Positions 9,038 to 18,418 of a stretch of DNA of 64,000 nt are shown here, piece after piece (the stretch's first letter is position 1; the number at the start of each line of letters is the position of its first letter). Made by a program: the position numbers and the translations under genes. Origin of the DNA: Aliidongia dinghuensis (lineage in GTDB: Bacteria > Pseudomonadota > Alphaproteobacteria > ATCC43930 > CGMCC-115725); contig NZ_BMJQ01000005.1 in NCBI RefSeq assembly GCF_014643535.1, positions 186,001-250,000 of the forward strand, read 5' to 3'. Below the pieces are notes generated by a model, which worked only from the letters and a program-made list of their open reading frames with translations, was not told where the DNA came from and did not search any database.

Positions 9038-9526
9038 CTAGTGCAGCCGCTTCGGCAGTTCCTGGATCGCGTCGTCGATCAGCTTCGAGCCGCGCTGCGG
9101 GTCGAGCTGCTCGCGCAGCAGGGCCCGGGTCGCCTCGATCGCCACGTCGACGGCGACATGGCGGACTTCGGCGAGCGCCTTGGCCTCGGCCTGGGCGATC
9201 TTGTCCATGGTCGACGCTTCGCGGCGGCGCAGCGCCGCCTCGAGCTCGGCCTCGGTCTCGCGGCCGATGCGCTCGGCATCTTCCTTGGCACGGGCGACGA
9301 TGCTCTGCGCCTCGGCCAGCGCATCACGCTGCTTGCGCTGATACTCGGCGAGCGTCGCCTCGGCTTCGGCCCGGAGCCGCTTCGCCTCCTCGATCTCTTC
9401 CTTGATCCGCGCCGCACGGGCATCGAGGCTGCCGATGATGCCAGGGGCGGCCTGCTTGATCAGGATCGCAACTGCCACCACGAAGGCGATCGCGATCCAG
9501 AACTCGACTTCGTGGAACAGTTCCAT
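9038..9526 (-). CDS. atpF: ATP synthase F0 subunit b
   Basis: 162 residues. One N-terminal membrane helix (about 8-28) is followed by a long charged coiled coil (EEIEEAKRLRAEAEATLAEY and onward), the peripheral stalk of the F0 sector. Its ATG overlaps the stop of the b' gene (TGATG), implying translational coupling and balanced b:b' synthesis. It is the last gene of the F0 cluster, with a strong terminator just downstream. F1 genes are absent from the window, as is normal for alphaproteobacteria, where F0 and F1 genes are in separate operons. Confidence 0.95.
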   Translation of the reverse strand: MELFHEVEFWIAIAFVVAVAILIKQAAPGIIGSLDARAARIKEEIEEAKRLRAEAEATLAEYQRKQRDALAEAQSIVARAKEDAERIGRETEAELEAALRRREASTMDKIAQAEAKALAEVRHVAVDVAIEATRALLREQLDPQRGSKLIDDAIQELPKRLH

Positions 9527-10017
9527 CAGGCGCGGCCCTTCATCACTTGGTCGACCGTGGCGCCGATCCGGGCCTCGTCGATCTCGTCACCGATCAGCCG
9601 TGACGCGGCCGCGCGGGATGCGTCGATCGCGATGGTGCGGACGTTGGCAAGCGCATCGGCCTTGGCGGCGGCGATGCGGCTTTCCGCGGTCTTGGTCTTC
9701 TCGGTCAGGGCCGCGATCGCCGCCTGCTGCCGCTTGGCGGCAATCTCGGCCATGCGTTCCTTGGTCTCGTTGACCGTGGCATTGGCCTGCGCGCGCGCCT
9801 CGGCCAACGCCCGCTCATAGGCCTGGATGACGATGTCGATCTCGGCCTTGAGCTTGGTCGCCCGGTCGAGGTCGCCGTCGATCTGATCCTTGCGGCGCTC
9901 GATGGCGGCGCCGACGCGCGGCAGGGCCACCTTGGCCATCAGGAAGAAAAGGACGACAAACGTGATCGCGAGCCAGATGAGCTGCGGCGAAAACGATGTC
10001 GGGTCGAGTTGGGGCAT
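9526..10017 (-). CDS. atpF': ATP synthase F0 subunit b'
   Basis: 163 residues starting MPQLDPTSFSPQLIWLAITF. One membrane helix is followed by a coiled coil (RRKDQIDGDLDRATKLKAEI). The b' form pairs with b to make a heterodimeric stalk in alphaproteobacteria and cyanobacteria. An ATG 36 bp further upstream is open, but the ATG at 10017 has GGAG 9 nt ahead and gives the usual N-terminus. The stop overlaps the atpF start. Confidence 0.94.
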   Translation of the reverse strand: MPQLDPTSFSPQLIWLAITFVVLFFLMAKVALPRVGAAIERRKDQIDGDLDRATKLKAEIDIVIQAYERALAEARAQANATVNETKERMAEIAAKRQQAAIAALTEKTKTAESRIAAAKADALANVRTIAIDASRAAASRLIGDEIDEARIGATVDQVMKGRA

Positions 10018-10098
10018 CTGGTGCGCTCCGAAATCCGGGTCCGTCCACCCCAAGCCGCCGGTACGGCCGGCAAGGCCGACCGGCGGCTCGGAGCTGTT

Positions 10099-10323
10099 TT
10101 AGGCGAAGAGGATCAGGAACGCGATCAGGAGCGCGAACAGCGCCACGGCTTCGGTCAGCGCGAAGCCCAGAATGCCGACGCCGAAGACCTGGTTGCGCGA
10201 GGCGGGATTGCGGGCGATCGAGCTGATCAGCGTGGCGAAGATGTTGCCGATACCGACACCGACACCCATCAGGGCGATGACGGCGAGGCCTGCACCGATA
10301 TAGCGAGCGGCTTGAACGTCCAT
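10099..10323 (-). CDS. atpE: ATP synthase F0 subunit c
   Basis: 74-residue hairpin of two membrane helices that forms the proton-translocating ring. The polar loop ARNP and the ion-binding Glu58 ([17 protein letters not shown]) are visible. There is no sodium-binding signature, so it is proton-coupled. The ATG at 10323 has AGAGGA a few nt upstream and fits the family; an ATG 21 bp upstream would add MRERGLK and is less likely. About 100 bp of untranslated spacer precedes it, consistent with a strong separate translation-initiation region for this high-stoichiometry subunit. Confidence 0.96.
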   Translation of the reverse strand: MDVQAARYIGAGLAVIALMGVGVGIGNIFATLISSIARNPASRNQVFGVGILGFALTEAVALFALLIAFLILFA

Positions 10324-10426
10324 TTTAAGTCCTCTTTCACGCAACTGTTTGTCATGGAACCGGCGCCGGTGGGGCTAGTTTGGCCACCGACGCCGATCGT
10401 GGGTCCCGAAGAAGGCGAGCCGAGCT

Positions 10427-11152
10427 TTAGTGCAGCTCGATCGCGTCCTTGAGATAAAGGCAGGTCAGGATCGTGAAGACATAAGCTTGCAGGACCGCAA
10501 CCAGGAACTCGAACAGGATGAGCGCGATGTTCACCGCGAACGGCGCGATGCCGAAGATGCCGAGCGCCACGGTGAAGGTGCCGAACACGAACAGCATCGT
10601 GTGGCCGGCCATCATGTTGGCGAACAGTCGGATGGAGAGGCTGACCGGGCGCGAGAGGTACGAGAGGACCTCGATCGGCACGATCAGCGGCGCCATCGCA
10701 ACGGGCGCGCCGTGGGGGAAGAAGAAGCTGAAGAAATGCAGCCCGTGACGCGCGAACGCGACGATCGTCACGGTGATGAACACCATGGCGGCGAGCGCGA
10801 AGGTCACGACGATGTGGCTGGTGAAGGTGAAGCTGTACGGGATCATGCCCAACAGATTGCCGAACAGCACGAACATGAAGATCGAGAACACCCACGGGAA
10901 ATACTTCATGCCCGCGGTGCCGGCGTTTTCCTGCACCATGTTGGCAATGAACTCGTAGGCGAGCTCGGCCATCGACTGCCAACGGCCCGGCACCAGCGCC
11001 GACCTGGCGCTGCTCAGCACCAGGAACGCGGTGATCGCGACGACGGCGATGCACATCAGCAGCGAGGAATTGGTGAAGGACGCGTCATAGCCGGCGATAT
11101 GGATGTCGGCCAGACGTTCGATCTTGAACTGCTCGAGCGGACTATCAGCCAC
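10427..11152 (-). CDS. atpB: ATP synthase F0 subunit a
   Basis: 241-residue membrane subunit forming the proton half-channels against the c ring. The essential arginine is Arg175 in SLSIRLFANMMAGH. Helices and the loop GNLLGMIPYSFTFTSH match the family. Length is normal. It lies 27 bp after the atpI stop in the order I-B-E-F'-F. Confidence 0.96.
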   Translation of the reverse strand: MADSPLEQFKIERLADIHIAGYDASFTNSSLLMCIAVVAITAFLVLSSARSALVPGRWQSMAELAYEFIANMVQENAGTAGMKYFPWVFSIFMFVLFGNLLGMIPYSFTFTSHIVVTFALAAMVFITVTIVAFARHGLHFFSFFFPHGAPVAMAPLIVPIEVLSYLSRPVSLSIRLFANMMAGHTMLFVFGTFTVALGIFGIAPFAVNIALILFEFLVAVLQAYVFTILTCLYLKDAIELH

Positions 11153-11179
11153 GGTTATGCCCGCCTCTCTTGATCTCGT

Positions 11180-11524
11180 TCATTCCCGCCCCTCATCGTC
11201 CGGAGGCCGATAGCCCGCCCCCAGACCCAGACCGTTGACCGCGCGGTAGACATTCATGATGCCGGCCGCGGATCCCAGAAAGAAAAACACGATCATCAGC
11301 CACGGCCGCGTGCCGAGCCACCGATCCAGCAGCCAGCCCGCCCCCATGGCGACAACCAAGGCCGCCACCAGCTCGACACCGATCCGCATCGCCACGCTCA
11401 AGAAACGGCCGGAAGATTCGTCCGGGGGTCCGCTTCCTTCCGTTCGAGCCTGCCGGCGGCTGCGCGCTTGTTCGATGCGGGCCGCCAACCCCTCGAGCGG
11501 GTCGGGCTTGTCAGAATGCGGCAT
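11180..11524 (-). CDS. atpI: AtpI, F0F1 ATP synthase assembly/accessory protein
   Basis: 114 residues with a charged N-terminus (DPLEGLAARIEQARSRRQAR) and two membrane helices (about 44-64 and 72-93), ending YRPPDDEGRE. This matches the alphaproteobacterial AtpI family, which helps c-ring assembly or ion supply. The ATG at 11524 is chosen because the sequence before it loses coding character. It opens the F0 operon, so the operon promoter should lie in the 143 bp between it and the end of smc. Confidence 0.88.
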   Translation of the reverse strand: MPHSDKPDPLEGLAARIEQARSRRQARTEGSGPPDESSGRFLSVAMRIGVELVAALVVAMGAGWLLDRWLGTRPWLMIVFFFLGSAAGIMNVYRAVNGLGLGAGYRPPDDEGRE

Positions 11525-11667
11525 GGAGCCAATAGCCTGTCGGCCAAAAAGACGCGGCGGAACATAGGTGGTGCCAAAAGCGGCTGTCAAGGCGAAACGC
11601 CGCCCCCCCTCGCATGGCCGGAACGCGCGGGCCGCCTGTGCTTTTCGGGCTTCGGGTGCGGCGCCGA

Positions 11668-14600
11668 TCAGGCGCTTTGGCGCAACCGGTCGGCGGTCGA
11701 GAGCTCGACCGATACCAGTTGCGAGATACCCTTCTCGGCCATGGTGACGCCGTAGAGCCGGTCCATGCGCGCCATCGAGACGCGATGGTGGGTGATGATG
11801 AGGAAGCGCGTGCCGGTGCGCCGGCCGATCTCGCGCACGAGCGTGATGAAGCGCTCGACGTTGGCATCGTCGAGCGGCGCGTCGACCTCGTCCAGCACGC
11901 AGATCGGCGCGGGGTTGGTCAGGAACACAGCGAAGACGAGGGCAAGCGCCGTCAGCGCGCGCTCGCCGCCCGACAAGAGCGAGAGCACCTGCAGCTTCTT
12001 GCCGGGCGGGCTCGCCATGATCTCGAGCCCGGCCTGTAGCGGGTCGGTCTCGTGCTGCACCAGCTCCAGATAGGCGCGGCCGCCGCCGAACAGGCGCACG
12101 AACAGGTCCTGGAAATGGGCGTTCACCGCGTCGAATGCCTGGGTCAGGCGCTCGCGGCCTTCGCGGTTCAGCTGCTGGATCGCCTGCCGGAGCCGGGCGA
12201 TCGCGGCGGTCAAGTCGGCGGATTCCCGGCGGATCGTCTCGCGCTCCTCCGACATCTCGGCCATCTCGGTCTCGGCCATCAGGTTGACCGGGCCGATCGC
12301 CTCGCGTTCGCGCTTCAAGCGATCGAAGCGCGTCTCGAGCTCGGCCGGCGTTTCGGGTCCCGGCTCTTCCGGAATCTCCGCTAGTGCCGGCAACTCGGCC
12401 GGCGGCACCTCGAACGCGTCGCGGATGCGCTGGGTCGCCGTGCCGAGCGCCTCGGTCGCCTGCTCGAAGCCGGCCTCGGCGCGCACCCGGTCCTCGCGGG
12501 CCGTGCCAAGGCTGCGGTTGGCAGTGTCGAACGCGCGCTCGGCTTCGGCTGCCGCCACTTCGGCGCGGCCGAGATCGCCGGCCATCAGTTCCGCCGTCGT
12601 GCGGGCGTTCGCGATTTCGTCCTCGAGCGTGGCCCGTTCGGCGGCCAGTTCTTCCGGCCGGGCCCCGAGCTGCTCGATTTCCGCGTCGAGCTGCTCGCGG
12701 CGCGCGGCGAGTTCGGCCTGCTGGGCCGCCGCCCCCTCGAGCCGGTCGATCCAGGCGCGCGCCTCGATCTCGATCGAGGCCAGCCGGTTGCGCCGGTTCT
12801 GCGCATCGCGCACCAGTCGGTCGAGCTCGCGCTGCTGCAGGCTCTCCTCGGCGCGAAGGCGCCCGACCTCGGCGCGCAGCCGTTCGACCTCCTGGCGGTC
12901 GAGCGCCGGGTCGGGCAGGGCCTCCCGCTCGCTCTCGGCTTCGGCGATCTGGGCCTCGGCCTCGGCCAGCTCCTGGGTCACCCGTGTCTTGGCCTCGGTC
13001 GCCGCCTGGTGGCGCGCTTCGGCTGCCTTGGCTTGGGCCACGAGATTGGCCTCGGCGTTGCGCGCGGTCGCGATGCGTTGGGTCGCCGCGCGCACGGATT
13101 CGCGTGCGGCACGGTCCTGCGCCTGGGCCTGCTCGACCGCGTGCCGCGTCGCGCGATGGGCGTCCTGCAGGCTGGCGAGCTCTTCGGCGACGGTTTCTTC
13201 GAGCGCCTCGAGCTCGCTCAGATGGTTGCGCTGGGCGAGCCGCGTCGCGGCAGCGCTCGGTGCCCCGGCCGCGATGGTGAGCCCGTCCCAGCGCCAGACG
13301 GCGCCATCGCGCGTCGCGAGCCGCTGGCCCGGAGCCAAGTTCGCCTGCAGCTGCCGGCCGGTTTCGGCATCGGCGACGAGGCCGATGCGCTTCAGCCGGC
13401 GGGCGAGCGCCGGCGGCGCCTCGACGAACCGATCGAACGTTTCTACATCCGCCGGCAGCGGGACGAGCGGCCCGGCCTCGTCCGGCAGGTCGGCCCAATG
13501 GATCGCCGCGGCCGGGTCGAGCGCTGCCGACAGATCGTCGCCGAGGGCCGCGCCGAGCGCCGTCTCCAGGCCCTTGGCGACCCGCACCCGGTCGAGCACC
13601 GGGGCGAAGCCCTTCGCCGTGCCGGACGCGACGACGGCGCGCAGTCCGTCGATCTCGGCCTTGAGCTTGACGGCGCGGCGCTCGGCGCCCTGCACCGGCT
13701 CGCGCGCCGCGGCCTCGGCCGCCTGGGCTTTCTCGATGGCACTCTCGGCCGCCTCGGCCAGCTCGCGCGCGATCGCGAGCGCCTCCTCGGCTTCGGCGAC
13801 TTCCGCCGCGGCCCCGGCCAGCCGCTCCGGCCCGATTGCGAGCAGGTCGAGCTCGCGCGTCTTCGCCTCGGCTTCGGCCCATTGCCGCTTCAGGCGCTGC
13901 CGGCGCTCCTCGAGCGTCGCGGTGCGGCGGGCGAGGGCCGCGCGTTCGGCCTCGCGCGCCGCGGCATGCGCGGTTGCCTGGCTCAGGCCGCCCTCGGCCA
14001 GGCTCACCGCGTTCTTGGCGGCAAACACCAGTTCGGACGCGCTCTGCTGCTCGTCGGCCTCGCCGTCCTGCTGAGCCTTGAGCCCATCGCGCTCGCCGTG
14101 GAGGCGGGCGAGCGCCGAGTCGGCCTCCGCCGAGAGCCGCTTTTCGCGCTGGATGTCCTGGTCGAGCAGCGACAGGCGCTGCTGGTTGTCGCGCAGTGCC
14201 TGGGCCACGCGATTCGCCTCGGCCGAGATTGCGGCCAGGCCCGCGGCCAGGCGCTCGACCTTGTGCCGGGCGTCGACCGCAGCCTGGCGCAGGCCCGGCA
14301 GGCTGTCCTGGGCCTCGGTCCGGGCGGCTTGCGCCGACTCGGCCGCCGCCGTCACTTCGGCGACGCGCGCCTCGGTTTCGGCCAGACGCTGGGTGGCGGT
14401 GGCAAGGCGGGCGGTCTGGTCGCACCAGGCGCGATGCAGCACGAGCGCCTCGGCCTTGCGGATCTGCTCCGACAGGCGACGGTAGCGCTCGGCCTGGCGC
14501 GCCTGCTTCTTCAGGCGCTCGATCTGCGCGTCGAGCTGCTGCGCCACGTCCTCTAGGCGTGTGAGATTGGTCTCGGCGGCCGAGAGCTTGAGCTCGGCCT

Positions 14601-15135
14601 CGTGGCGGCGCGACTGCAGGCCGCCGATGCCTGCCGCCTCCTCCAAGAGCACCCGGCGCTCGTTGGGCTTGGCGTTGATGAGCCAGCCGATGCGGCCTTG
14701 GCCCACGAGGGCGGAGGAGCCGGCGCCGGACGAGGCGTCGGCGAACAGCAGCTGGACGTCCTTGGCGCGCGTCTCGCGCGCGTTCACGCGATATGTCGAG
14801 CCCTTGCCGCGATCGATGCGCCGCTCGATCTCGAGCTCGTCCTGATCGTTGAGCTGGGCGGGTGCCGTGCGCTCGCTGTTGTCGAGCCGGACCGCGACAG
14901 TCGCGATGTTACGCGCCGGCTTCGACGTGGTGCCGCCGAAGATGACGTCGTCCATGTCGCCGCCGCGCAGGCGCCGGGCCGAGGTCTCGCCCATGACCCA
15001 TTGCAGCGCCTCGACCAGGTTCGACTTGCCGCAGCCGTTCGGGCCGACGATGCCGGTGAGGCCGGCCTCGATCAGAAGCTCGGTCGGGTCGACGAACGAC
15101 TTGAAGCCGCTTAAGCGAAGCTTGGTGAACTGCAA
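11668..15135 (-). CDS. smc: Chromosome segregation protein SMC
   Basis: 1155-residue ATPase of the condensin complex. The Walker A motif GPNGCGKSN is at residues 31-39. Two long coiled-coil arms flank a hinge near residues 500-650. The C-terminal head carries the signature LSGGERALTALAL and Walker B ICVLDEVDAPLDD. Length matches the family. The N-terminus MQFTKLRLSGFKSFVDP is canonical. It lies 24 bp after the DsbA-like gene, a conserved alphaproteobacterial pairing. Long open frames on the other strand are high-GC artefacts. Confidence 0.97.
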   Translation of the reverse strand: MQFTKLRLSGFKSFVDPTELLIEAGLTGIVGPNGCGKSNLVEALQWVMGETSARRLRGGDMDDVIFGGTTSKPARNIATVAVRLDNSERTAPAQLNDQDELEIERRIDRGKGSTYRVNARETRAKDVQLLFADASSGAGSSALVGQGRIGWLINAKPNERRVLLEEAAGIGGLQSRRHEAELKLSAAETNLTRLEDVAQQLDAQIERLKKQARQAERYRRLSEQIRKAEALVLHRAWCDQTARLATATQRLAETEARVAEVTAAAESAQAARTEAQDSLPGLRQAAVDARHKVERLAAGLAAISAEANRVAQALRDNQQRLSLLDQDIQREKRLSAEADSALARLHGERDGLKAQQDGEADEQQSASELVFAAKNAVSLAEGGLSQATAHAAAREAERAALARRTATLEERRQRLKRQWAEAEAKTRELDLLAIGPERLAGAAAEVAEAEEALAIARELAEAAESAIEKAQAAEAAAREPVQGAERRAVKLKAEIDGLRAVVASGTAKGFAPVLDRVRVAKGLETALGAALGDDLSAALDPAAAIHWADLPDEAGPLVPLPADVETFDRFVEAPPALARRLKRIGLVADAETGRQLQANLAPGQRLATRDGAVWRWDGLTIAAGAPSAAATRLAQRNHLSELEALEETVAEELASLQDAHRATRHAVEQAQAQDRAARESVRAATQRIATARNAEANLVAQAKAAEARHQAATEAKTRVTQELAEAEAQIAEAESEREALPDPALDRQEVERLRAEVGRLRAEESLQQRELDRLVRDAQNRRNRLASIEIEARAWIDRLEGAAAQQAELAARREQLDAEIEQLGARPEELAAERATLEDEIANARTTAELMAGDLGRAEVAAAEAERAFDTANRSLGTAREDRVRAEAGFEQATEALGTATQRIRDAFEVPPAELPALAEIPEEPGPETPAELETRFDRLKREREAIGPVNLMAETEMAEMSEERETIRRESADLTAAIARLRQAIQQLNREGRERLTQAFDAVNAHFQDLFVRLFGGGRAYLELVQHETDPLQAGLEIMASPPGKKLQVLSLLSGGERALTALALVFAVFLTNPAPICVLDEVDAPLDDANVERFITLVREIGRRTGTRFLIITHHRVSMARMDRLYGVTMAEKGISQLVSVELSTADRLRQSA

Positions 15136-15159
15136 GTCGCGCCGACCCTCCGCCGTCCG

Positions 15160-15801
15160 TCAGTGGGCGGCTTCGAGCAGCTTCTGGAACTCGGCATATT
15201 CCTTGAAGCCGGTCGACTTCGACCCGTTGATGAAGAAGGTCGGCGTCGAATCGACGCCGGCATTGTCGCCCGACTGGCGGTTGGTCACGACCAGCTTCGA
15301 CAGCTTGTCGTCGGCGAGGCACGCCTTGACCTGGGCCTCCGACACGCCGCCGATCTTGGTGATGCTGGCAAGTGCGGCTACCGATTCGTCCGGGTTGGAT
15401 TTGACCCAGTTGCGCTGCTGTTCATAGAACACGTCGAGGAAGCCGTAGAACCGGTCCGGCCCGCCGCAATGGGCGACGATGTGCGCCTTGAGCGCGATCG
15501 GATCGAACGGGAAGTCGCGATAGACCCAGCGCACCTTGCCGGCGTCGATCCAGTCCTTCTTCACCTCGGGAAAGGTCTTGGTCGAGAAGTCGGCGCAATG
15601 CGGGCAGGTGAGCGAGGCGTACTCGAAGACGGTGATCGGCGCGTCGGCCTTGCCCAGCACCACGTCGTCCGGACGGATCTCCGGCGCGGCCGCGAGCTGG
15701 GTAGCCGCGACCTGGGCAGGGTCGGCCGCTGGGGCGGCCTGGACCTCGGCCTGGGCAAGCGCGGCAAACGAGGCCAGCGCGATCAACAGAATGCGATGCA
15801 T
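15160..15801 (-). CDS. DsbA-family periplasmic thiol oxidoreductase
   Basis: 213 residues with a signal peptide (HRILLIALASFAALAQA). The thioredoxin-like core carries the CPHC redox motif in YASLTCPHCADFS and the cis-Pro loop VDSTPTFFING. It probably promotes disulfide formation in the periplasm, or acts like the DsbA-DsbC hybrids of alphaproteobacteria. The ATG at 15801 has GGAG nearby; an ATG 15 bp upstream is the alternative. It stands between DUF721 and smc. Confidence 0.92.
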   Translation of the reverse strand: MHRILLIALASFAALAQAEVQAAPAADPAQVAATQLAAAPEIRPDDVVLGKADAPITVFEYASLTCPHCADFSTKTFPEVKKDWIDAGKVRWVYRDFPFDPIALKAHIVAHCGGPDRFYGFLDVFYEQQRNWVKSNPDESVAALASITKIGGVSEAQVKACLADDKLSKLVVTNRQSGDNAGVDSTPTFFINGSKSTGFKEYAEFQKLLEAAH

Positions 15802-15828
15802 CAATGTCTCCAACACTAGATGTTGAGG

Positions 15829-16323
15829 TTATCGAGATTTGCGACGGGGTGCAAGCGGTGCGGCGGGGGGCGGCTGGTCGCCCAGCACGGCCCGGCCCCA
15901 GCGTTCGAGCGCTGCCTTGAGATCGGGATCCGCGATGCCGTCGAGGCTGCGGTGGAGGGTCTGCGACTCGGCCGGCGTGAGCGGCCGCGGCGACTTCGGC
16001 GGTGCGACAGGTGCGCCGGGCAGCGGCCCCTGGGTCAACTTCAGGTGTGCCACCGCGCGATAGCCGAAGAAGCCATTGATGCGCTCGATGATCTGCGGTT
16101 CGCGATGGCGCACCTCCGGTGCGGCCGCCGAGACGACCTTGAGGTGCAGCGTGCCGTCGACGCGCTCGCCCTTGCCGAAGCTCAGTTTGATCGGCAGGGT
16201 GTCGCGTGCCAGATCCTCGCCGACGACCGCGGCCCAGCCGAGAATCATCTCGGCCTCCGCCAGGCCGCGTCGGCCGAGCACCGGGGCGGCGATTTTCGAA
16301 ACACTGCCTGCGATCGATTTCAT
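15829..16323 (-). CDS. DUF721 protein, DciA-like
   Basis: 164 residues with the DUF721 core in the first ~100 residues (ILGWAAVVGEDLARDTLP, KVVSAAAPEVRHREPQIIER, INGFFGYRAVAHLKL) and a Pro/Arg-rich basic tail ending APRRKSR. The family includes DciA, the replicative helicase operator of bacteria lacking DnaC; that role here is inferred from the family. It is divergent from mutY with only 12 bp between the two ATGs, so each promoter must lie inside the other gene's 5' end. It is followed closely by the DsbA-like gene. Confidence 0.85.
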   Translation of the reverse strand: MKSIAGSVSKIAAPVLGRRGLAEAEMILGWAAVVGEDLARDTLPIKLSFGKGERVDGTLHLKVVSAAAPEVRHREPQIIERINGFFGYRAVAHLKLTQGPLPGAPVAPPKSPRPLTPAESQTLHRSLDGIADPDLKAALERWGRAVLGDQPPPAAPLAPRRKSR

Positions 16324-16335
16324 GGCTGAGATTCT

Positions 16336-17478
16336 ATGCCGCCCCTCTCCAACCCGTCCCTGACCATCGTACCGCCGCCGGATGCGGCCTTGGATCCAGC
16401 CAGGGATCCGGCCGGGGATCCAGCCAGCCTCGCCGCCGCCATGCTCGCCTGGTACGACCGGCATCGCCGGGTACTGCCCTGGCGCGCCGAGCCGGGTCGG
16501 GGGTCCGACCCCTACGCCGTTTGGCTGAGCGAGATTATGCTGCAGCAGACCACGGTCGCAACCGTGGGACCCTATTTCCGCGACTTCCTGTCGCGCTGGC
16601 CCACGGTCGAGGATCTCGCGGCGGCCGAGCTCGACGAGGTGCTGCACGCCTGGCAGGGCTTGGGCTACTACGCCCGGGCGCGCAACCTGCACGCCTGTGC
16701 CAAGGCGGTGGTCGAGCGGCACGGCGGCCGGTTTCCCGAGACGGAGGCGGGATTGCTGACCCTGCCCGGCGTCGGCGCCTATACGGCAGCCGCGGTCGCG
16801 GCCATCGCGTTCGACCGGCCGGCGACGGTGCTCGACGGCAATATCGAGCGGGTGATGGCCCGGCTGTTCCAGGTCGAAGTGCCGCTGCCGGATGCGAAGC
16901 CGATCCTGCGCGCCCACGCGGCTGCGCTGACACCTGAACGGCGGCCGGGCGACTATGCCCAGGCGGTCATGGACCTGGGCGCCACCGTCTGCACGCCAAG
17001 GAAGCCGCGCTGCATGCTGTGCCCGTGGGTGCGGGCTTGCCGCGCGCACCAGGCCGGCGACGCGGAGCGGCTGCCCTTGAAGCGCGCCAAGGCGGCTCGG
17101 CCGACGCGCCACGGCGTCGCCTTCTGGCTCGAGCGCGACGATGGTGCCATCCTGATCCGCAAGCGCGCGGCCGAGGGTTTGCTGGGCGGGCTCATGGAGC
17201 TGCCGTCGACGCCTTGGGTCGAGGCGCGCTGGCGTGCGACCGACGCGCTCGCCCATGCGCCGGCCGCGGCCGACTGGCGCCTCGTCGACGGCGCGGTCGG
17301 CCATACCTTCACCCATTTCCACCTGGAGCTCTCGATCCTGGTCGGCCGGGCCGCCGATACGACGGGTGAGGGCGTGTGGGTCCGGCCGGAGCGCCTGGGC
17401 GAGCATGCGTTGCCGAGCGTGATGAAGAAGCTGGTCAAGCACGTGCTTGCCGATTTCAAGCAGGCCAGATCCAAATAG
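16336..17478 (+). CDS. mutY: A/G-specific adenine DNA glycosylase
   Basis: 380-residue base-excision enzyme that removes A mispaired with 8-oxoG. The catalytic Glu is in VWLSEIMLQQTTVATVGPYF, the helix-hairpin-helix in LPGVGAYTAAAV, the catalytic Asp in VLDGNIERV, and the [4Fe-4S] ligands in C-x6-C-x2-C-x5-C near residues 216-232. A NUDIX-like MutY C-terminal domain follows (HTFTHFHLEL). The first 35 residues are low complexity, partly encoded by a 12-bp tandem repeat. The next in-frame ATG (16441) would cut too close to the catalytic core. Confidence 0.96.
   Translation: MPPLSNPSLTIVPPPDAALDPARDPAGDPASLAAAMLAWYDRHRRVLPWRAEPGRGSDPYAVWLSEIMLQQTTVATVGPYFRDFLSRWPTVEDLAAAELDEVLHAWQGLGYYARARNLHACAKAVVERHGGRFPETEAGLLTLPGVGAYTAAAVAAIAFDRPATVLDGNIERVMARLFQVEVPLPDAKPILRAHAAALTPERRPGDYAQAVMDLGATVCTPRKPRCMLCPWVRACRAHQAGDAERLPLKRAKAARPTRHGVAFWLERDDGAILIRKRAAEGLLGGLMELPSTPWVEARWRATDALAHAPAAADWRLVDGAVGHTFTHFHLELSILVGRAADTTGEGVWVRPERLGEHALPSVMKKLVKHVLADFKQARSK
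16392..16427 (+). repeat. Three tandem 12-bp repeats inside the 5' end of mutY
   Basis: GGATCCAGCCAG, GGATCCGGCCGG and GGATCCAGCCAG follow each other without spacer and encode DPARDPAGDPAS. Unit gain or loss would be in frame. The tract also lies in the likely promoter region of the divergent DUF721 gene. Confidence 0.9.
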
Positions 17479-17481
17479 GCC

Positions 17482-18414
17482 TCAGGCGGCGGCCGACAGG
17501 CTGAACGCGGCGCTGGCCTCGAGCAGCCATTGGCGGAAGGCCACGACCAGCGGCCGGTCGAGCGCCACGGGCGGGAACACCAGGTAATAGGCGAAATCGG
17601 CCGCGACCTTGTGCGGGAAGGGGCGGATCAGCCGGCCGCTCTCCAAGTCGTCGGCGCACAGCACGCTGGTGCCGAGCGCCACCCCCTGGCCCATGGCGGC
17701 CGCGGTCAGGCTCATATGGGTATAGGTGAAGCGCGGCCCCTGATGGGCATCGATGTGGCGCACGCCCTGGGTCGCGAGCCAGGCGCCCCATTCGAGCTCG
17801 TGCAGGCCCGGGTGCGGCTCGTCGTGCAGCAGGATGTGGCGCGCCAGGTCGTCGAGCGTCCTGAGCGGCGTCGGCCCTTCGAGCAGCCGCGGGCTGCACA
17901 CCGGGAAGACTTCCTCGCGGAACAGGAAGTCGGCGACGAGGCCCGGGTATTTGCCGCCGCCGAACCGGATCGCCAGGTCGACGCCGTCGTCGATGAAGGT
18001 GGCGAGCTTGTCGTCGGCCAAGGTCCGGATCGCGATCTCCGGATGCAGCCGGCCGAAGGCGCCCAGCCGCGGGATGAGCCAGCGGGCGGCGAAGCTCGGC
18101 ATGGTCGTGACCGTCAGCACCGATCCGTCGGACTGGCGGGTGAGGTCGCTCGTCGCCGCCGCGATCTGGTCCAGGAGCTCGCCCATGCGCTTGCCGTAGC
18201 GCTGACCTGCGTCGGTCAGGAGCACGCCACGCGGTTGCCGACGGAATAGTTTGATAGCGAGGTGATCCTCGAGCGCCTTGACCTGCTGGCTGATGGCACC
18301 GGGAGTGACGTGAAGTTCCTCAGCTGCCTTGAGAAAACTCAAGTGCCGGGCCGCGGCCTCGAAGGCGCGCAGCGCGTTGAGCGGCGGTAGTCGGCGAGGC
18401 ATCGGCGGCTCCAT
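17482..18414 (-). CDS. LysR-family regulator, GcvA/AmpR-like
   Basis: 310 residues. The N-terminal winged helix (LNALRAFEAAARHLSFLKAA, VTPGAISQQVKALEDHL) belongs to the GcvA/AmpR branch of LysR regulators. A periplasmic-binding-like effector domain follows from about residue 95. The ligand cannot be predicted. Start at 18414; an ATG at 18402 is possible. It is divergent from the DUF1127 gene at 18519, and a palindrome next to its start may be its operator. LysR regulators usually control the divergent neighbour and themselves. Confidence 0.9.
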   Translation of the reverse strand: MEPPMPRRLPPLNALRAFEAAARHLSFLKAAEELHVTPGAISQQVKALEDHLAIKLFRRQPRGVLLTDAGQRYGKRMGELLDQIAAATSDLTRQSDGSVLTVTTMPSFAARWLIPRLGAFGRLHPEIAIRTLADDKLATFIDDGVDLAIRFGGGKYPGLVADFLFREEVFPVCSPRLLEGPTPLRTLDDLARHILLHDEPHPGLHELEWGAWLATQGVRHIDAHQGPRFTYTHMSLTAAAMGQGVALGTSVLCADDLESGRLIRPFPHKVAADFAYYLVFPPVALDRPLVVAFRQWLLEASAAFSLSAAA

Positions 18415-18418
18415 GAGA

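Noticed and set aside
11180..14425. Very long minus-strand frame covering atpI and much of smc
   Set aside because: Only its last 114 codons (AtpI) are real; the rest is a shifted frame of smc with meaningless Arg/Gly-rich sequence.
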